Notes under the pieces: generated by a model
Database searches by the model: none
The model's input: only the letters and a program-made list of their open reading frames with translations
Told to the model about the DNA's origin: nothing
Position numbers and translations under genes: made by a program
From: Clavelina lepadiformis
Lineage: Eukaryota; Chordata; Ascidiacea; Aplousobranchia; Clavelinidae
Direction: 5' to 3'
Length of the DNA: 64,000 bases
NCBI RefSeq assembly: GCF_947623445.1
Contig: NC_135245.1
Span: forward strand, 19,661,501-19,725,500
Shown here: piece after piece, positions 62,071 through 64,000 of the stretch
Layout: every line of letters begins with the position of its first letter
Numbering within the stretch: position 1 is the stretch's first letter

Positions 62071-64000
62071 CGGTCAAACAACAGACAACTTGCTAGAGCA
62101 GCGATTAGATCTTCTTGCTCGGAAAATGCGAACTTCGATTCACAGTTGCGCTACCGTTGTTATGGCCTTGAGTGGTCCTAATGTTCCGCATTCGGATAAA
62201 GTCACAGAATGGATTTAGTAAAATAACAGATGCTGTTTGCTACGTGTTAGCTTTATTTAGACATCTTTTATACTTGTTTTTGCTTGTTTCAATCATTTGG
62301 TGCGTAAAATGCAATAAAAAATGTATATCTGGTCGCAATGTCTCCACCGGTCATTCAAAGTAAACTGGTCGGTACGACTTTAGCGCTTTGATGCGAACCG
62401 CAACCGAAGCTAAACTTTTGCTAAAACCACAAACGAAAAGAATTGTAATTGCTTCATTTTCCAAAAAGATTTTGGTCTTGTTCGTTGTCGACAAGTCAAA
62501 CGTTATATCTATATGCATCGTTTTTGATATATGTTAACGTGCTAAACACTGTTTCTGGACATTTTTTCTTTTCCGGTAAAGCTGTTTGCGAGTGAAGCTG
62601 AAATTACTCATCAGCCATTGGTAAAATACATTGTAGCTTACAGACTCAAACGCCTTTTGAAAGAATGCACGTTTATTTGCGCAAAAGCACGTTTCTCGTT
62701 ACTTTTATTGATGGCAAGCGAACAAACGGCTTGTTTGATTGAACTTCTTTGTGCAAAAAAACTTTTTCACATCAAAGTTGCAATGACCAAAGAATTTTAT
62801 TGCTACTAGGTTATTGCGATATCACATTTCGAAGTAAATCTCCGCAACGGACCTACCCGGTACCGGTTTAACAGAAATTACTATTTTTATACCCGTGCAA
62901 TAAATTTAATGACGCAAATTACATAATTCATAAATTCTAAACCCTTTGTGCTGTTTGTGTTGTCATAATGTTTGCGGTACTAGTTGTGCCGATCTATGCG
63001 TCATAATTAGACTATTTGTAAGAATTTCAATTCTTTTATGCACCCAACGCTTTTTCTCTTTGTCACGTGCCATACAAAACTTGTAGGCCATTTCGATCAA
63101 CCATTACAGAAAAAGGCTTGTTAAGGCTTAAACCTTTTTAAACACAGGTCGCTGGCTATAGGTTAAAAGTTGATTTCTGCAGTCGCATGAGAATTGTAGT
63201 TAGTGTGAAAACAAGTAAACTCTATAAAGCAAAAGTTTTTATTTGAAAATATCTTGAAGAGTAGCTTATTCTTCTAATTTACTATTTTCATGCGCAAAAG
63301 ATGTGCAAGACAAAGGGCTTCTTTCATATTAGTTGTTAGTTGTAGTCATAGTTATTGTTTCCGTACACAAGGTGAAATGGACATGAAAAATTAAGATAGT
63401 TTTTCTTTGTTCATTACATTACCACTGTAGGACTTTATTATAGCTTAATTGTTATTAAGATTTAACCGTTATTTAATTAATAACTTGCCAAATAGACATT
63501 TTTATTAATTCTCCAGCCAGAGGAATTCGGTTGACCAAGATTACAATAACTTATAAGATCATTAGGTTATGTTAATATTATTTATGAATTAGTTTTAATC
63601 TTATACATAGGTGGGGCTAGTTTTTGTCTGCTGTGATATATAACTTGCTGTAGATGTCATTCTGATACCACATCCAATAGTCGTGACAAGAAGTTTAACT
63701 ACTAACATGAATGATTGCTACGAATTGGCAAGTGCTTTGTCAAAAATTGAATTCTCCCAAGCTATTAAAAAACTTACGTGACGTTTGACATAGGTGTGGT
63801 AAAATATATGTGTAACAGATATTTGAACTAAAGCCTTACTAGCCAGCAATGCATGAACTTGCGCGTTTCCACATCAAACAACAGGCAACTAAAATGCAAT
63901 TTTCTTAGATCACCCACAGTGCCAAGGCGAGAACTTTCTATGAGAAAAACGAGAAATATAACCTGGCAAAAAAATATTAGCAGAGTATCTGAAATAAGTC
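62071..64000. other. Right end of window, no gene recognised
   Basis: AT-rich DNA. Short plus-strand frames (62172-62363, 62618-62809) have hydrophobic runs but no family likeness or splice support. No repeats recognised. Confidence 0.4.

Overview
This window is animal nuclear DNA. It is AT-rich and dense with transposons, and its genes are split into small exons with GT-AG introns. The gene set (Hikeshi, OPA3, CCDC61/VFL3, Deltex, NUDT1/MTH1, Fringe and secretory-pathway glycosyltransferases), the compactness and the repeat types fit an invertebrate chordate, most likely a Ciona-like ascidian. The species is an inference. Gene structures below were built by hand from splice sites, reading phase and family similarity.

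Layout. (1) 0-35 kb is a glycosyltransferase cluster. It holds two near-identical alpha-1,3-fucosyltransferase (GT10) genes, one cut by the left edge (+) and one complete five-exon gene at 15.6-17.8 kb (-). It also holds four paralogous beta-1,3-galactosyltransferase-like (GT31) genes, all on the minus strand (1.3-3.5, 9.9-11.9, 19.1-20.8 and 32.9-34.8 kb), and an incomplete Fringe-like gene on the plus strand (30.8-31.5 kb). The GT31 copies share the plan of a membrane-anchor exon, a small stem exon, exon 3 and a long catalytic last exon, and they are mosaics of one another. (2) Mobile DNA fills the gaps: a broken Ty3/Gypsy relic (5.5-9.3 kb), an internally deleted transposon (13.6-14.9 kb), four TTAA-ended MITEs, a palindromic Mutator-like composite (25.7-28.4 kb) and hAT elements with 8-bp target duplications. 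(3) 37.8-53 kb is conserved single-copy territory: Hikeshi (+), OPA3 (+) with two interchangeable first exons, CCDC61 (-, 11 exons) and Deltex (-, 8 exons). (4) 53-58.5 kb is repeat-rich: a solo LTR, a perfect octamer tandem array of about 0.9 kb that runs into a truncated tRNA-Ser, an intact tRNA-Ser(UGA), and a young, structurally complete non-autonomous LTR element. (5) 60.7-61.3 kb carries NUDT1 (-). The rest up to 64 kb shows little.

The GT31 and GT10 products would act in the Golgi, building and fucosylating glycan termini. Fringe and Deltex both modulate Notch signalling, but their proximity may be chance. The most interesting items are the OPA3 first-exon duplication, the mosaic GT31/GT10 cluster with one decaying member, the octamer array with its visible seed in a flanking duplicate, and the Fringe fragment.
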